Shown here: one piece after another, positions 1 to 8,440 of the stretch
Numbering within the stretch: the first letter of the stretch is position 1
How the letters are laid out: every line of letters begins with the position of its first letter
NCBI RefSeq assembly: GCF_031458235.1
Contig: NZ_JAVDYB010000001.1
Span: 4,237,001 to 4,301,000 of the forward strand
Length of the DNA stretch: 64,000 bases
Reading direction: 5' to 3'
Source: Catenuloplanes atrovinosus
GTDB lineage: Bacteria; Actinomycetota; Actinomycetes; Mycobacteriales; Micromonosporaceae
Notes under the pieces: generated by a model
The model's database searches: none
Told to the model about the DNA's origin: nothing
The model's input: the letters and a program-made list of their open reading frames with translations, nothing else
Made by a program: the position numbers and the translations under genes

Positions 1-144
1 GAGGTCGCGCCGGAACGGCCGGGTGCCGAAGGGCATCCGTACCCCGTCCTCGATCGCGCCGCCCCACCAGCCCTCGCCGGCCTCCACGGGCAACTCCCAC
101 CGGTCCTGGGGGTCGGAGATCGCGTCGCTACCATGCTGGGTCAT
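1..144 (-). CDS. N-terminal fragment of an unidentified protein, cut by the window edge
   Basis: From an ATG at 144 the minus strand stays open for 48 codons to the window edge, with protein-like composition (SDPQDRWELPV, GEGWWGG, MPFGTRPF). The wide reading frame on the opposite strand here is low-complexity and is not preferred. I do not recognise the family. The aromatic, glycine-rich start would suit a carbohydrate-active enzyme, but that is a guess. Its start lies only 16 bp from the start of the divergent glycosidase gene, so either the promoters sit inside the neighbouring genes or one of the two starts is wrong. No clear ribosome binding site precedes 144. Confidence 0.45.
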   Translation of the reverse strand, partial: MTQHGSDAISDPQDRWELPVEAGEGWWGGAIEDGVRMPFGTRPFRRDL

Positions 145-160
145 CAACGGGGAGGAATTC

Positions 161-1681
161 ATGAATGGATTGTGGCGGTCGATGATGGCCGCGTGCGGGA
201 TCGGGGCGGTGGTGATCGGGCTCGGGGTCGCCGCGCCGGGGCCGGCCGGGGCGCAGGCGGTGGCGCCGGTGACGTTCAGCAACTGGGACGTCGGGATCGG
301 CGGGCCCGGGCAGGGGCCGGACCCGGCGGGCAAGCCGGTGCGGATCGAGATGTCCTGGTGGGCGGTGCAGGACGATCCGGGTGATCCGTACGACTGGACG
401 GAGTACGACGAGGTCGTCGCGCGGGCGGAGGCGGCCGGGCAGAAGATCCTCGTGCTGATCACCTACGCGCCGCCGTGGGCGAACGGCGGCCACACGCTGG
501 CGGACGGGCTGGACCACTGGTTCCCGCTGCCGGAGTGGGACGCGGAGTGGGACGAGTTCGTCGTGGCGCTGACCCGGCGGTACGCGGGGCGGGTGTGGGC
601 CTACGAGATCTGGAACGAGCCGAACCACGCCGCGTTCGGCAACTACGGCGGCGGCACGGACCTGGAGCGCAAGACCCGCTACTGGACGCTCGCGGACCGT
701 ACGTACAGCCTGATCAAGGACGAGTGCGAGGCCTGCACCGTGCTGGCCGGCGGCTCCGCGGCCGGCACCCGGCCGGCGAACCAGCCCGCGATCCCGGACA
801 GCGTGCCGAACCCGAACTCGCCCGCCGAGTGGCTGACCTTCTACTACGCGAACGACTTCGGCGACGCCTTCGACGCGGTGGCGCACCACCCGTACCCGAT
901 CTGGCATCAGCGGCAGGGCCCGTCACAGTCGGACTGCGCGCGGCCGGACCGGGTCCTGTACGGCCCGTCCTACCAGCCCGGCAAGCCGTACCACCGGCAG
1001 TGCGGTCAGCTGGCCGCGCTGCGCGCGGTGCTGGTCGATCACGGCGAGGGGCACAAGAAGATCTGGGGCACCGAGTGGGGGTACCCGACGAAGTCCGGCA
1101 TGGGCGCGTCGCACCCGTCCCTGGAGCTGATCCGGGACTTCGAGGTCGAGGGCGTGCACCGCTGGCGGGAGACCGACTACCTCGGGCCGCTCTTCCTGTA
1201 CCAGTACCGGGACTCGGCCGGCTGTACGGACGCCGACGTGAACCCGGAGTGCCACTACGGCATCGTCCGCCGGGACGGCACGCGCAAGGAGCCGCGCTAC
1301 AGCGAGCTGGCGAAGAAGGTCGCGAACCACATGCCGGCCTCGCTGACCACCGGCGAGAGCATCCGGGCGTACTCGGCGCTGCGGTCGCCGAACGGCCGCT
1401 TCCACCTGTGGATGCAGGGTGACGGCAACCTGGTGCTGTACGACTCGTCCACCGGCCGCGCGCTGTGGAGCGTGGTGAACAAGGGCGCCCGGCGCCTGCT
1501 CGTCCAGCCGGACGGCAACCTGGTGCTCTACAAGAACGCGGACACGCCGGTCGCGGTCTGGTCCAGCCAGACGCCCACCGCGGGCCGGGCCACGCTGTGG
1601 ATGCAGGACGACGGCAACCTGGTGCTCTACCGCGACGACACCGGCCGGCCGGTCTGGGCCAGCAACACCGTGGTGAGCTGA
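161..1681 (+). CDS. Secreted clan-A-type glycoside hydrolase with C-terminal bulb-type lectin domain
   Basis: A 506-residue secreted protein. The ATG at 161 was chosen because a GGAGG lies 6 bp upstream and a signal peptide follows directly (hydrophobic stretch about residues 8-30, ending in AGA). Residues about 38-370 form a TIM-barrel-like glycosidase. YEIWNEPN supplies a likely acid/base Glu153 and WGTEWGYP a likely nucleophile Glu305, the arrangement of clan GH-A enzymes such as GH5 and GH39. Residues about 385-506 carry three copies of the QxDGNLVLY motif of B-type mannose-binding lectins, so the enzyme probably acts on extracellular polysaccharide while tethered through mannose-type sugars. 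Exact substrate unknown. A hairpin follows the stop codon. Confidence 0.88.
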   Translation: MNGLWRSMMAACGIGAVVIGLGVAAPGPAGAQAVAPVTFSNWDVGIGGPGQGPDPAGKPVRIEMSWWAVQDDPGDPYDWTEYDEVVARAEAAGQKILVLITYAPPWANGGHTLADGLDHWFPLPEWDAEWDEFVVALTRRYAGRVWAYEIWNEPNHAAFGNYGGGTDLERKTRYWTLADRTYSLIKDECEACTVLAGGSAAGTRPANQPAIPDSVPNPNSPAEWLTFYYANDFGDAFDAVAHHPYPIWHQRQGPSQSDCARPDRVLYGPSYQPGKPYHRQCGQLAALRAVLVDHGEGHKKIWGTEWGYPTKSGMGASHPSLELIRDFEVEGVHRWRETDYLGPLFLYQYRDSAGCTDADVNPECHYGIVRRDGTRKEPRYSELAKKVANHMPASLTTGESIRAYSALRSPNGRFHLWMQGDGNLVLYDSSTGRALWSVVNKGARRLLVQPDGNLVLYKNADTPVAVWSSQTPTAGRATLWMQDDGNLVLYRDDTGRPVWASNTVVS

Positions 1682-1692
1682 CCTGAGCAGGG

Positions 1693-1724
1693 GGCCGCCA
1701 CTTCGTTGCGGCGAAGCGGTGGCC
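1693..1724 (+). terminator. Hairpin after the lectin-glycosidase gene
   Basis: A 13-base arm (1693-1705) pairs with 1712-1724 across a 6-nt loop, with one wobble pair and one mismatch. It begins 11 bp after the stop codon at 1681 and has no T-run, as is usual for actinobacterial terminators. It would separate the glycosidase transcript from the alarmone synthetase gene. Confidence 0.55.
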
Positions 1725-1765
1725 TCCCCGCACGTGGCCGTGCCCCGGCGGGGCACACTGGCACG

Positions 1766-2491
1766 GTGACGACGGAGCAGACCGGCGCGGGACCGCTCGG
1801 GGCGGACGAACAGAAGATCAGCTTCGACCGGTACGCATCCGCGGAGCTCGCGCTGCCGGACACCCGGCCCGAGGCGCTACATGAGCTTATGTCCGAGTTC
1901 AACCGGTTCATGATGGTTTACCGGTTCGGGATGGCCGAGATGAGCACCAAGGTCAGCATCCTGGCCGAGGAACTGTCCCACCGCGCGGCCGGCAACCCGA
2001 TCGAGCACGTCAGCACCCGGCTGAAGACCCCGGCCAGCCTGACCGCCAAGGCGCAGCGGGTCGGCTGCCCGCTCACCTTCGACGCGCTCCGCGACCGGAT
2101 CCGCGACATCGCCGGCATCCGGATCGTGTGCAGCTTCACCTCGGACGTGTACACGGTCGCCGGCATGCTGACCCGCCAGCCCGACGTCACGCTGGTGGAG
2201 ACGAAGGACTACATCGCCGCGCCGAAGCCGAACGGCTACCGCAGCCTGCACCTGATCGTCGAGATCCCGGTCTTCATGTCCGAGCGCGTCATCTCCGTAC
2301 CGGTGGAGGTGCAGTTGCGCACGGTCGCGATGGACTTCTGGGCCAGCCTCGAACACAAGATCTACTACAAGCACGGCCAGGACATCCCGGCCCCGCTGCG
2401 CGCCGAGCTGATGGCCACCGCCGACGACGCGGCCCGCCTCGACGCCCGCATGGAGCGCCTGCACCAGCAGATCCACGGCCCGCGTCAGTGA
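1766..2491 (+). CDS. Small alarmone synthetase (RelA/SpoT synthetase domain only)
   Basis: A 241-residue cytoplasmic protein made of a single RelA/SpoT nucleotidyltransferase domain. It lacks the HD hydrolase, TGS and ACT domains of long RSH enzymes, so it should transfer pyrophosphate from ATP to GDP or GTP, giving (p)ppGpp. Visible motifs are RIRDIAGIRIVCSF, the GDP-binding loop APKPNGYRSLH, and EVQLRT followed by the WASLEHK segment that holds metal and ribose contacts. The reading frame is open back to 1706, but GTG 1766 is preferred because conserved sequence begins soon after and a TA-poor -10-like CACACT lies 6 nt upstream (possible leaderless start). It converges on the methyltransferase gene with only 16 bp between stops. 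Confidence 0.88.
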   Translation: MTTEQTGAGPLGADEQKISFDRYASAELALPDTRPEALHELMSEFNRFMMVYRFGMAEMSTKVSILAEELSHRAAGNPIEHVSTRLKTPASLTAKAQRVGCPLTFDALRDRIRDIAGIRIVCSFTSDVYTVAGMLTRQPDVTLVETKDYIAAPKPNGYRSLHLIVEIPVFMSERVISVPVEVQLRTVAMDFWASLEHKIYYKHGQDIPAPLRAELMATADDAARLDARMERLHQQIHGPRQ

Positions 2492-2507
2492 GCCGGCCGG
2501 GCCGGCG

Positions 2508-3326
2508 TCAGGGCTTGCGCCCGACCACCCCGTAGCCGGCCACGTCCTGGTGCCGGGCGCGCTGCCCCTCCGGGACGTCGGAGCGCCACTCCGAGGCGAC
2601 CACGATGCCGGGGTCGATCAGTTCCAGGCCGGTGAAGAACTCGGCGATCTGATCCCTGGTCCGGGAGAACGCGTCCGTCTGCCCGGCCTCGGTACGCCGC
2701 CGGTGGTCGGCGGCGAGGTCCGGCGGGAGCGTGTCGGTGGAGAAGTGCAGCATGGCGACGTAGCTGCCGGACGGCAGCGCGTCGACCAGCCGGCGGATGA
2801 TCGCACGCGACTCGTCGTCGTCCTTGATGAAGTGGACCACGGCGAACAGCATCAGCGCGATGGGCCGCTCGAAGTCGAGGACGTCCCGCACGTCCGGGTG
2901 ACCGAGGATGCCGTCCGGGTTCCGCAGGTCCTCCTCGAGGTAGTAGGTGCGGCCCTCCGGGGAACTGGTCAGCAGCGCCCGGGAGTGCGCCATCACCATC
3001 GGGTCGTTGTCGACGTACACCACGCGGCACGACGGATTCACCCGCTGGGCGACCTCGTGCGTGTTGTTCTCGGTGGGCAGGCCGGTCCCGATGTCGAGGA
3101 ACTGGTCGATGCCCGCCTCACCGGCGAGGAACTCGACCACGCGCCGCAGGAAGTACCGCCCCTCGCGGACCGAGATCCCGACGCCGGGGAACAACCGCTC
3201 GATCTCGCGGCCGGCCGCGCGGTCCACCTCGAAGTTGTCCTTACCGCCGAGGAGGTAGTTGTACCGGCGCGCGGAGTGCACCGTGGTGGTGTCGATCCGC
3301 GCACTCCGCGCCGCGTTCTCGTCCAT
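2508..3326 (-). CDS. SAM-dependent methyltransferase, Methyltransf_19 (former DUF574) family
   Basis: A 272-residue protein of the actinobacterial Methyltransf_19 family. It opens with the family signature of an N-terminal helix and ARRYNYLLGGKDNF. The SAM site follows: FLDIGTGLP (motif I, about residues 96-104), VVYVDNDPMV (motif II acidic loop) and ALMLFAVVHFI. The C-terminal third ends with AGYGVVGRKP. Members are abundant in Streptomyces-type genomes, and their substrates are unknown. Its stop is 16 bp from the alarmone synthetase stop, and it starts about 90 bp from the end of the next minus-strand gene. Confidence 0.88.
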   Translation of the reverse strand: MDENAARSARIDTTTVHSARRYNYLLGGKDNFEVDRAAGREIERLFPGVGISVREGRYFLRRVVEFLAGEAGIDQFLDIGTGLPTENNTHEVAQRVNPSCRVVYVDNDPMVMAHSRALLTSSPEGRTYYLEEDLRNPDGILGHPDVRDVLDFERPIALMLFAVVHFIKDDDESRAIIRRLVDALPSGSYVAMLHFSTDTLPPDLAADHRRRTEAGQTDAFSRTRDQIAEFFTGLELIDPGIVVASEWRSDVPEGQRARHQDVAGYGVVGRKP

Positions 3327-3419
3327 CGTCGTCCCTTCCTTCGCGCGCTCGGCGCGGACCGCCGCGTCGCGGCCACCCTACCCTCCGCGCGGCCGGTCCG
3401 AGCACAGTGGACCGGCGGT

Positions 3420-4775
3420 TCACCGCTGGGTGTAGATCAGTCCGAGCTTGTCGATCTCGTCGCCGGCGCGGCCGTGGAAGCCGGCGATCTGCCAGCCGGA
3501 CGGCGCGGTCCGGGTGACGCAGTCCGCGGTCGTGGTGCCGCCGGCCAGCGCCCGCCCGGAGCTCGTGGTGAACCGGGCCGAGAAGATCCTGGTGGTGTCG
3601 CTGTGCTTGCCCTGGCACAGCGACACCGAGGTCAGGTACTCCCCGGCGGCCAGCGTGAGCGTCGTCGCCGTGCCGCCGGTGCCGCCGTGGCGCAGCACCG
3701 GGCCGCCGGCCCGGGCCAGTTCGACACCGTCGACGCGCTCGCCGGCCCGCAGCGTGACCGCGGTGGCCCGGGCGCCGGCCGGGACGGCGGGGAGGTCATT
3801 GAAGTAGCCGCCGTGCGGGCCGCCGAACTGCTCGCTCATGCGGTACGCCGGGTTGGTCGACCAGGTGAACGCCGCGCTGATCGGGAAGTGGTCGCTGAGC
3901 ATGAGGCCGTCGCCGGTCAGGAAGCCGGCGTGCTCGTTGTGGTAGTCCGTGGCGGTCAGCGTGAGCAGCCGGCTCCCCCGGTAGAGGATCTTGTCGACCA
4001 CCTCGCAGGTGTCGGTGATCGCGGCCTCGTCGCACAACAGCGCGTCGCTGCCGGCCGTCGGCGCCACCCCGCCGCGCTCCAGGCGTACCCACGCGTCGGT
4101 CAGCCCGTTGGCCGCGGCGAACGCCGCGATCGTGTCCCCGCTACGGGTGTATCGAGTGTTCGTGTCGCCCATGACGATCACCGCGTTGCCCGCGGAGTGG
4201 CCGGCGATGAACGCGCTGAGCTGGTTCAGGTTGTCGGCCCGCGAGTACAGGTCGCCGCTGCTCACGCCCGCGTTGGTGTGCAGGTTGTACATGTCTACGT
4301 AGACGCCCTCGGCGAGCCGCGTGCGCATGAAGGTGAATCCCTTGGGCGTCAGGCAGTCGCCGGAGTCGAACTGGCACGAGTTCCACCGCGCGCGCTCGAA
4401 GTCGCCGGTGTCGTACGGCAGGTCGGACAGCGTGTTCAGGCCGCTGCCGATCCCGGCGCCGCCACTGGTGGGCGTCCGGTACGGGTGCGCGTCCGCCGCG
4501 TACAGCCTGGCGTGGTAGTTGAAGTCCTCCTGCACGTGCACCACGTCGTACGGGCCGAGGCGCTGCCCGATCGCGGTGGTCGCCGTGTCCCGCGGCGTCG
4601 GCGCGCTCGAAATCGCCTCCGGCAGCCCGGCGACGTTGTAGGTCAGCACCGTGAACGCGCCGCTCGCCGCGGCGGCCGGCGACGCCGTGGCGAGCACGGC
4701 GACGGCGGTCCCGGCGAGCGTGACGAGGGCGGCCAGCGCGGCCGTGATTCGCGACATGCACCGGACGGTAGACAT
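3420..4775 (-). CDS. Secreted endonuclease/exonuclease/phosphatase-fold protein with jacalin-like C-terminal domain
   Basis: A 451-residue secreted protein. A signal peptide (about residues 8-37, ending AAAA) leads into an EEP-fold domain with the expected catalytic segments: LTYNVAG (metal-site Asn), HVQEDFNYH (Glu), MGDTNTRY (Asp/Asn) and LSDHFPI (catalytic His) near residue 300. The last 140 residues look like a jacalin/mannose-binding lectin-type beta-prism (FGGPHGGYFNDLP opening, repeated WQIAGFHGRAG-type strands). A DNase or a sphingomyelinase-like phosphodiesterase are both possible. The start at 4775 has an AGGG 6 nt upstream; ATG 4757 is an alternative that still gives a good signal peptide. 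It is divergent from the TetR gene across 159 bp. Confidence 0.82.
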   Translation of the reverse strand: MSTVRCMSRITAALAALVTLAGTAVAVLATASPAAAASGAFTVLTYNVAGLPEAISSAPTPRDTATTAIGQRLGPYDVVHVQEDFNYHARLYAADAHPYRTPTSGGAGIGSGLNTLSDLPYDTGDFERARWNSCQFDSGDCLTPKGFTFMRTRLAEGVYVDMYNLHTNAGVSSGDLYSRADNLNQLSAFIAGHSAGNAVIVMGDTNTRYTRSGDTIAAFAAANGLTDAWVRLERGGVAPTAGSDALLCDEAAITDTCEVVDKILYRGSRLLTLTATDYHNEHAGFLTGDGLMLSDHFPISAAFTWSTNPAYRMSEQFGGPHGGYFNDLPAVPAGARATAVTLRAGERVDGVELARAGGPVLRHGGTGGTATTLTLAAGEYLTSVSLCQGKHSDTTRIFSARFTTSSGRALAGGTTTADCVTRTAPSGWQIAGFHGRAGDEIDKLGLIYTQR

Positions 4776-4901
4776 CGACGGCCCTGAAGGAAATGCCGGG
4801 AAAGGCGCCTTCCGTCAGCGTTCACGCGCGCATCGGCCCGCGTTCGCCGCCGCGTTGCGGGTCGGCGTGGCTCGGCTGCCGTCCGGGACGAGTCAAAAGT
4901 T

Positions 4902-4913
4902 GACCGTACGGTC
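4902..4913. promoter_or_regulatory. Perfect 12-bp palindrome, likely operator of the adjacent TetR gene
   Basis: GACCGTACGGTC is a perfect palindrome, flanked on the left by TT and on the right by CA. It lies 21 bp upstream of the TetR start in the divergent promoter region. TTGACCGTACGGTCAA-like sequences are typical of small TetR regulators, so autoregulation is likely. A TATCGT hexamer sits 6 nt before the TetR ATG. Confidence 0.6.
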
Positions 4914-4934
4914 CAGAATCGATATCGTCGGCGG

Positions 4935-5525
4935 ATGGCCCGCCCCCGGAAGTTCGACGAGCAGCAGGTGCTCCGCTCCGCGACCGAGGTCTTCTGGACG
5001 TCCGGCTTCGCGGCGGCGTCGCTGGACGACCTGATGCGGGCGACGGGCCTGGGCAAGGGCAGCCTGTACGGCGCGTTCGGCGACAAACAGGCGCTGTTCC
5101 TGCGGGTGCTCGAGGGCTACTGCGCGGACGCCGCGGCGAGCCTGCGCGATCGGTTGCACGGCCCGGACTCGTCGTCGGCCGCCCGGCTGCGGGCCCTGTT
5201 CGACGCGATGGTCACCGCCGGTGACCCGTCCGGCCCGCCGCGCGCCTGCCTGCTCGCCAAGTCGACCGCGGAACTGGCGGCGACGCACCCCGAGGTCGCC
5301 GGCCGGGCGCGGCAGACGTTCACCGCGATCGCCGATCTGCTGGAGGCGGAGGTGCGCGGCGCCCAGGCCGCGGGCGACATACCCGCCGACCGGGACGCCC
5401 GGCGGACCGCCCACCACCTGCTGGCCGTGTTGCGCGGCATGGAGGCGCTGACCGAGGCCGGCATGGACCGATCGGTGCTGCGCGACACCGCCGACACCGC
5501 CCTCGCGGCGGCCGGCCTCCGCTGA
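4935..5525 (+). CDS. TetR/AcrR-family transcriptional regulator
   Basis: A 196-residue DNA-binding repressor. The N-terminal helix-turn-helix is clear: ARPRKFDEQQVLRSATEVFW, then FAAASLDDLMRATGLGKGSLYGAFGDKQALF (TTV..IA..AGVS.G..Y.HF pattern with GKGSLYGAF as recognition helix, about residues 35-50). The rest is the helical ligand/dimer domain, with PRACLLAKSTAEL and GxMDRxVL-like segments found in the TetR_C subgroup that often controls oxidoreductases or exporters. A perfect palindrome just upstream is its likely operator. The target could be itself, the divergent EEP gene, or the small secreted gene 185 bp downstream. Confidence 0.88.
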   Translation: MARPRKFDEQQVLRSATEVFWTSGFAAASLDDLMRATGLGKGSLYGAFGDKQALFLRVLEGYCADAAASLRDRLHGPDSSSAARLRALFDAMVTAGDPSGPPRACLLAKSTAELAATHPEVAGRARQTFTAIADLLEAEVRGAQAAGDIPADRDARRTAHHLLAVLRGMEALTEAGMDRSVLRDTADTALAAAGLR

Positions 5526-5589
5526 CGGGCCGCGCGCACCAGGCCGGCACCGGCCACGTGGCCGCGCGTTCGCCGGGCGCCGGTCCGGC

Positions 5590-5639
5590 GGTTGTCCGAC
5601 GTTGTTTGTCCACCGGCCGCCGCCTGGGGCCGGACAACC
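5590..5639. repeat. Inverted repeat upstream of the small secreted I36-type gene
   Basis: GGTTGTCCG (5590-5598) and its exact complement CGGACAACC (5631-5639) are separated by 32 bp, about 70 bp upstream of the gene at 5711. It could be a pair of half-sites, or a hairpin ending the TetR transcript (stop at 5525). The long spacer makes looping or two separate protein sites more likely than a simple terminator. Confidence 0.35.
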
Positions 5640-5710
5640 TCCGCACCGCTAGACAGTGAACCAGCGCACGAACCGCGCTGACGCAGGTCACTGACAGGAG
5701 CGGAGAAGCA

Positions 5711-6103
5711 ATGAAGACAATGAGGATCATCGGTACGGCCGTCGCCGCACTGGTCGCCACGCTGCTGGCGGCGCAGCCGGCGGCCGCCGCACCGACCCAG
5801 GCGACGACCCGACCCGGCCTCGACCGGGCCGCCGCCTGGGACTGCGCGCAGGGCTACTCCTGCTACTACGACGACATCTACGGCGAGGTGAAGCTGTTCA
5901 CCGCGGCGCGCTGCGGCTGGCACGACCTGAGGGGCGGCAGCTACCAGAACCGCATCTCGTCGGTCGCCAACTACACCAGCGGCTGGGTGCGGGTATGGAT
6001 CTGGCGGAACGCCGGCTACTGGGAGCAGCACGGCTACCTCTACCCGGGCGGCGTCGGATACTTCGACACGAACGACATCGACGCGATCGACATCGACTGC
6101 TGA
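5711..6103 (+). CDS. Small secreted protein, peptidase inhibitor I36 / crystallin-like type
   Basis: A 130-residue exported protein with a classic signal peptide (MKTMRIIG then a hydrophobic run to AAAAPT). The mature part begins WDCAQGYSCYYDD and ends with IDIDC, with four cysteines and many tyrosines. This matches the actinobacterial family annotated as peptidase inhibitor family I36 (Streptomyces metalloproteinase inhibitor fold, related to beta-gamma crystallins). It may inhibit secreted proteases, though many members are uncharacterised. GGAG lies 5 bp before the ATG. A bidirectional terminator follows. Confidence 0.75.
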   Translation: MKTMRIIGTAVAALVATLLAAQPAAAAPTQATTRPGLDRAAAWDCAQGYSCYYDDIYGEVKLFTAARCGWHDLRGGSYQNRISSVANYTSGWVRVWIWRNAGYWEQHGYLYPGGVGYFDTNDIDAIDIDC

Positions 6104-6121
6104 ACGCCGGCTCGCACGACC

Positions 6122-6165
6122 GCCGCGCCGGCGGGGTGGCCGATCGGCCATCTCACCGGCGCGGC
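6122..6165. terminator. Cruciform-like bidirectional terminator between convergent genes
   Basis: Outer arms GCCGCGCCGG (6122-6131) and CCGGCGCGGC (6156-6165) pair perfectly. They enclose a second perfect palindrome, TGGCCGATCGGCCA (6137-6150). It lies between the stop codons of the I36-type gene (6103) and corA (6240), so it can end both transcripts. Confidence 0.65.
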
Positions 6166-6239
6166 ACCCTTCCCGCGACCCGGCCCGCCCTCAGGGCCGA
6201 CGTGTGGCGGCGCCCGGAGGGTGTGGTCCCGCCGAGCCG

Positions 6240-7352
6240 TCAGAGCCAGCCGGAGCGGCGGAAGAGGCGGTGGAGGACGAGCGCGGAGGTGGCCATCAGG
6301 CCGAGCGCGGCGAAGTAGCCGAAGCGCCAGCGCAGCTCCGGCATGAAGTCGAAGTTCATGCCGTACACGCCGGCGATGGCGGTCTGGGCGGCGGCGATCG
6401 CGGCCCAGGAGGCGATCTTGCGCATGTCGTTGTTCTGCTCGACCGCGACCTGCGCCAGCCGGGCCTGCATGATGGAGTTGATCAGCTCGTCGAAGCCGGC
6501 CACCCGGTCGACCGCGCGGCTGAGCCGGCCGGTGACGTCGGTGAAGTAGTGGCGCAGCTGCTCGGGCAGCCGGTGCCCGGAGTCCTCGGCCAGTTCGCGC
6601 AGCGGCACCTGGAGCGGCAGCACCGCCCGCTTGAACTCGACCACCTCGCGTTTGAGCTGGTAGATCTGCTGGAGGTCGAGGCGGGAGTCGCGGGCGAACG
6701 CGATCTCCTCCAGCCGCTCCAGATCCGTCTCGACGTGCCCGGCGACCTCCAGGTACAGCCGCACCATCCGGTCGCAGACCGTGTGCGCCACCGCCCACGG
6801 GCCCAGCGCCAGCATCGACGGCCGCTGCTGCAGGTCCGCGCGCACGTCGGCCAGCGCGCCCGCGGCGCCGTGCCGGACCGTGATGACGAACCGGTCACCG
6901 ATCACGATCATCACGTCGCCGGTGTCGACCACCTCCGAGGTGGCGGTCAGGTCGTCGTGCTCCACGTACCGGGCGGTGCGCAGCACCAGCAGCGTCACGT
7001 CGCCGTGCCGCTCGACCACCGGCCGGTGCCCGTCGGTCAGCGCCTGCGCCACGGTCAGCTCGTGCAGCCCGAAGACGCGCCCGACCTCGGCCATCAGCGC
7101 GGCGTCGGGCTCGTGCAGTCCCAGCCACACGTACGCGCCCCGGGCCCGGCGCGCCGCGGCGTACGCGTCGGCGTAGTGCGGCCGGCCGGGACGGCGCCGG
7201 CCCTGCGTGTAGACGGCGCAGTCGACCACCGCGTGCGGGTTCTCCCGCGGCGCCACCGGGCGGCCCGGCCCGGCCGGAGCCGGCAGGCGCAGCCGGGCCA
7301 GCAGCGCCCGGCCCGGCGCCGGCAGACGTACACCCCACCGCGGGTCGGCCAC
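6240..7352 (-). CDS. corA: CorA-family magnesium/cobalt (divalent cation) channel
   Basis: A 370-residue membrane protein. The long N-terminal cytoplasmic domain (FGLHELTVAQAL, DLERLEEIAFARDSRLDLQQIY) is followed by the stalk helix and two C-terminal transmembrane helices. The diagnostic selectivity motif YGMNFDFMPEL lies between them, near residue 330, and the protein ends RRSGWL. CorA pentamers carry Mg2+ and related ions into the cell. The GTG start has GGAGG 6 bp upstream. The first 40 residues are rich in proline and arginine, longer than in minimal family members. A degraded gene lies immediately upstream. Confidence 0.92.
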   Translation of the reverse strand: MADPRWGVRLPAPGRALLARLRLPAPAGPGRPVAPRENPHAVVDCAVYTQGRRRPGRPHYADAYAAARRARGAYVWLGLHEPDAALMAEVGRVFGLHELTVAQALTDGHRPVVERHGDVTLLVLRTARYVEHDDLTATSEVVDTGDVMIVIGDRFVITVRHGAAGALADVRADLQQRPSMLALGPWAVAHTVCDRMVRLYLEVAGHVETDLERLEEIAFARDSRLDLQQIYQLKREVVEFKRAVLPLQVPLRELAEDSGHRLPEQLRHYFTDVTGRLSRAVDRVAGFDELINSIMQARLAQVAVEQNNDMRKIASWAAIAAAQTAIAGVYGMNFDFMPELRWRFGYFAALGLMATSALVLHRLFRRSGWL

Positions 7353-7429
7353 GGCTCACCTCCATCATCGCGTCGATCATCACGGTACGGGCAGCGCCAC
7401 GGCCGGATCCGGCGGCATGCGGACGGCTC

Positions 7430-7778
7430 AGCACCCGGGACATCGGACGCGGTCTGGACGTCGTTCTCGCCGTGAGCGGCAGCGTCGGGCCGGCGAACCG
7501 CGGCAGCGCCTCGGTCACGGTCGGGAGCTCGGCGATGTCCGCCACGTGCTCCTGGAGCGTCTGCAGGCCGGGCGCGTTCGGGTAGGCGCCGATCGCGATC
7601 CGGCCGTCGCCGTCGGGCCGAAGTCGATCCGCACCCGGTCGCGGGTGATGCCGTTCCACCCGGACCCCTGTTCGGCCCGCGTGTCCGTGCCCGCCGCGGT
7701 CCGCACCACATCCGCGTTCGCGACGCCCACGCCGGTGCCGGGCGCGACGGCCGGCTTGCGGTACTTCCTCGTCGTCAT
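7430..7778 (-). pseudogene. Frameshifted remnant of a hypothetical gene upstream of corA
   Basis: From ATG 7778 the minus strand reads MTTRKYRKPAVAPGTGVG... to about RVRIDFGP near 7625. There the frame turns into arginine/proline-rich nonsense and stops at 7515. In the adjacent frame a protein-like sequence resumes directly (DGDGRIAIGAYPNAPG, then LQEHVADIAELPTVTEALPRF) down to about 7450, with no stop before corA. A +1 insertion near 7619-7628 would join the two parts. It is either a real frameshift or a base error. The family is not recognised. The remaining 7353-7430 shows nothing but the corA ribosome binding site. Confidence 0.45.
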
Positions 7779-7831
7779 GCCGTGAACGCCATGGCGCACC
7801 GCCACCTGCCCTCTTCGGGGCACCGGCGGGC

Positions 7832-8440
7832 TCAGCCGCCGTCGAGCGGCGTCGCCTCCTCGTCGGACCACTCGATCGCGAGCGCGTCGAGCCACGGCTC
7901 GAACGGCTCCCCGATGCTGCCGAGCGACTCGTGCGAGTCCGCGGCCCGGCGGCCGGCCTCCTCGACGCGCGCGAGCGGCACACCGTACAGACTCGCCAGC
8001 CGCTCCCGGGCCGCCGGGCCGGCCAGCACCGCGCCGGGGTCGCCGGACGGCTCCGGCGCCGTGAGGGCGGGCACGCCGGTCAGCGACGGTTCGCCCTCGT
8101 CCGTGTAGGCCTCGCCGGTCTCCTCGTCCCGTGGGTAGATGTAGAACTGATAGGCGCGGCCACCGGGCGCCAGCGCCACCACCTCGCCGCCGAACTCGTC
8201 GTGGTCGAGCGCGAGGAACGCCCGGCGCGCCGGCCCGTCGTCGGTGACCAGTTCCGCGCAGAGCGGGGCCAGTTCCTCGTAGCCGGCGCCGACCGCCTGC
8301 AGTTCCAGCCGTGGCCCGTCCGGCGTTCGCGCCAGCGCGGCGAACGAGGTCTCACACCGCTCCCGCAGCGGCCGCAGCACCCGGTCGAGGTCCGCGCCGG
8401 GCACCAGGTCCAGCCACGCGGCGGCCATGAAGGTCGACAT
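7832..8440 (-). CDS. Hypothetical cytoplasmic protein
   Basis: A 202-residue acidic protein with no signal peptide or membrane segment. It starts MSTFMAAAWLDLVPGADLD and ends WSDEEATPLDGG. Codon use is like its neighbours, and the sequence is well structured (HDEFGGEVVALAPGGRAYQFYIYPRD reads as beta strands). I do not recognise a family. ATG 8440 is preferred over the in-frame codon at 8449. A TAGGCT hexamer sits 8 nt upstream of it, so translation may be leaderless. The 167 bp between it and the response regulator stop contain nothing else evident. Confidence 0.65.
   Translation of the reverse strand: MSTFMAAAWLDLVPGADLDRVLRPLRERCETSFAALARTPDGPRLELQAVGAGYEELAPLCAELVTDDGPARRAFLALDHDEFGGEVVALAPGGRAYQFYIYPRDEETGEAYTDEGEPSLTGVPALTAPEPSGDPGAVLAGPAARERLASLYGVPLARVEEAGRRAADSHESLGSIGEPFEPWLDALAIEWSDEEATPLDGG

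Noticed and set aside
2550-4787. A 745-codon open frame on the plus strand
   Set aside because: It is a shadow of the methyltransferase and EEP genes. Its translation is Arg/Val/Gly-rich with no domain, and both antisense genes have clear motifs.
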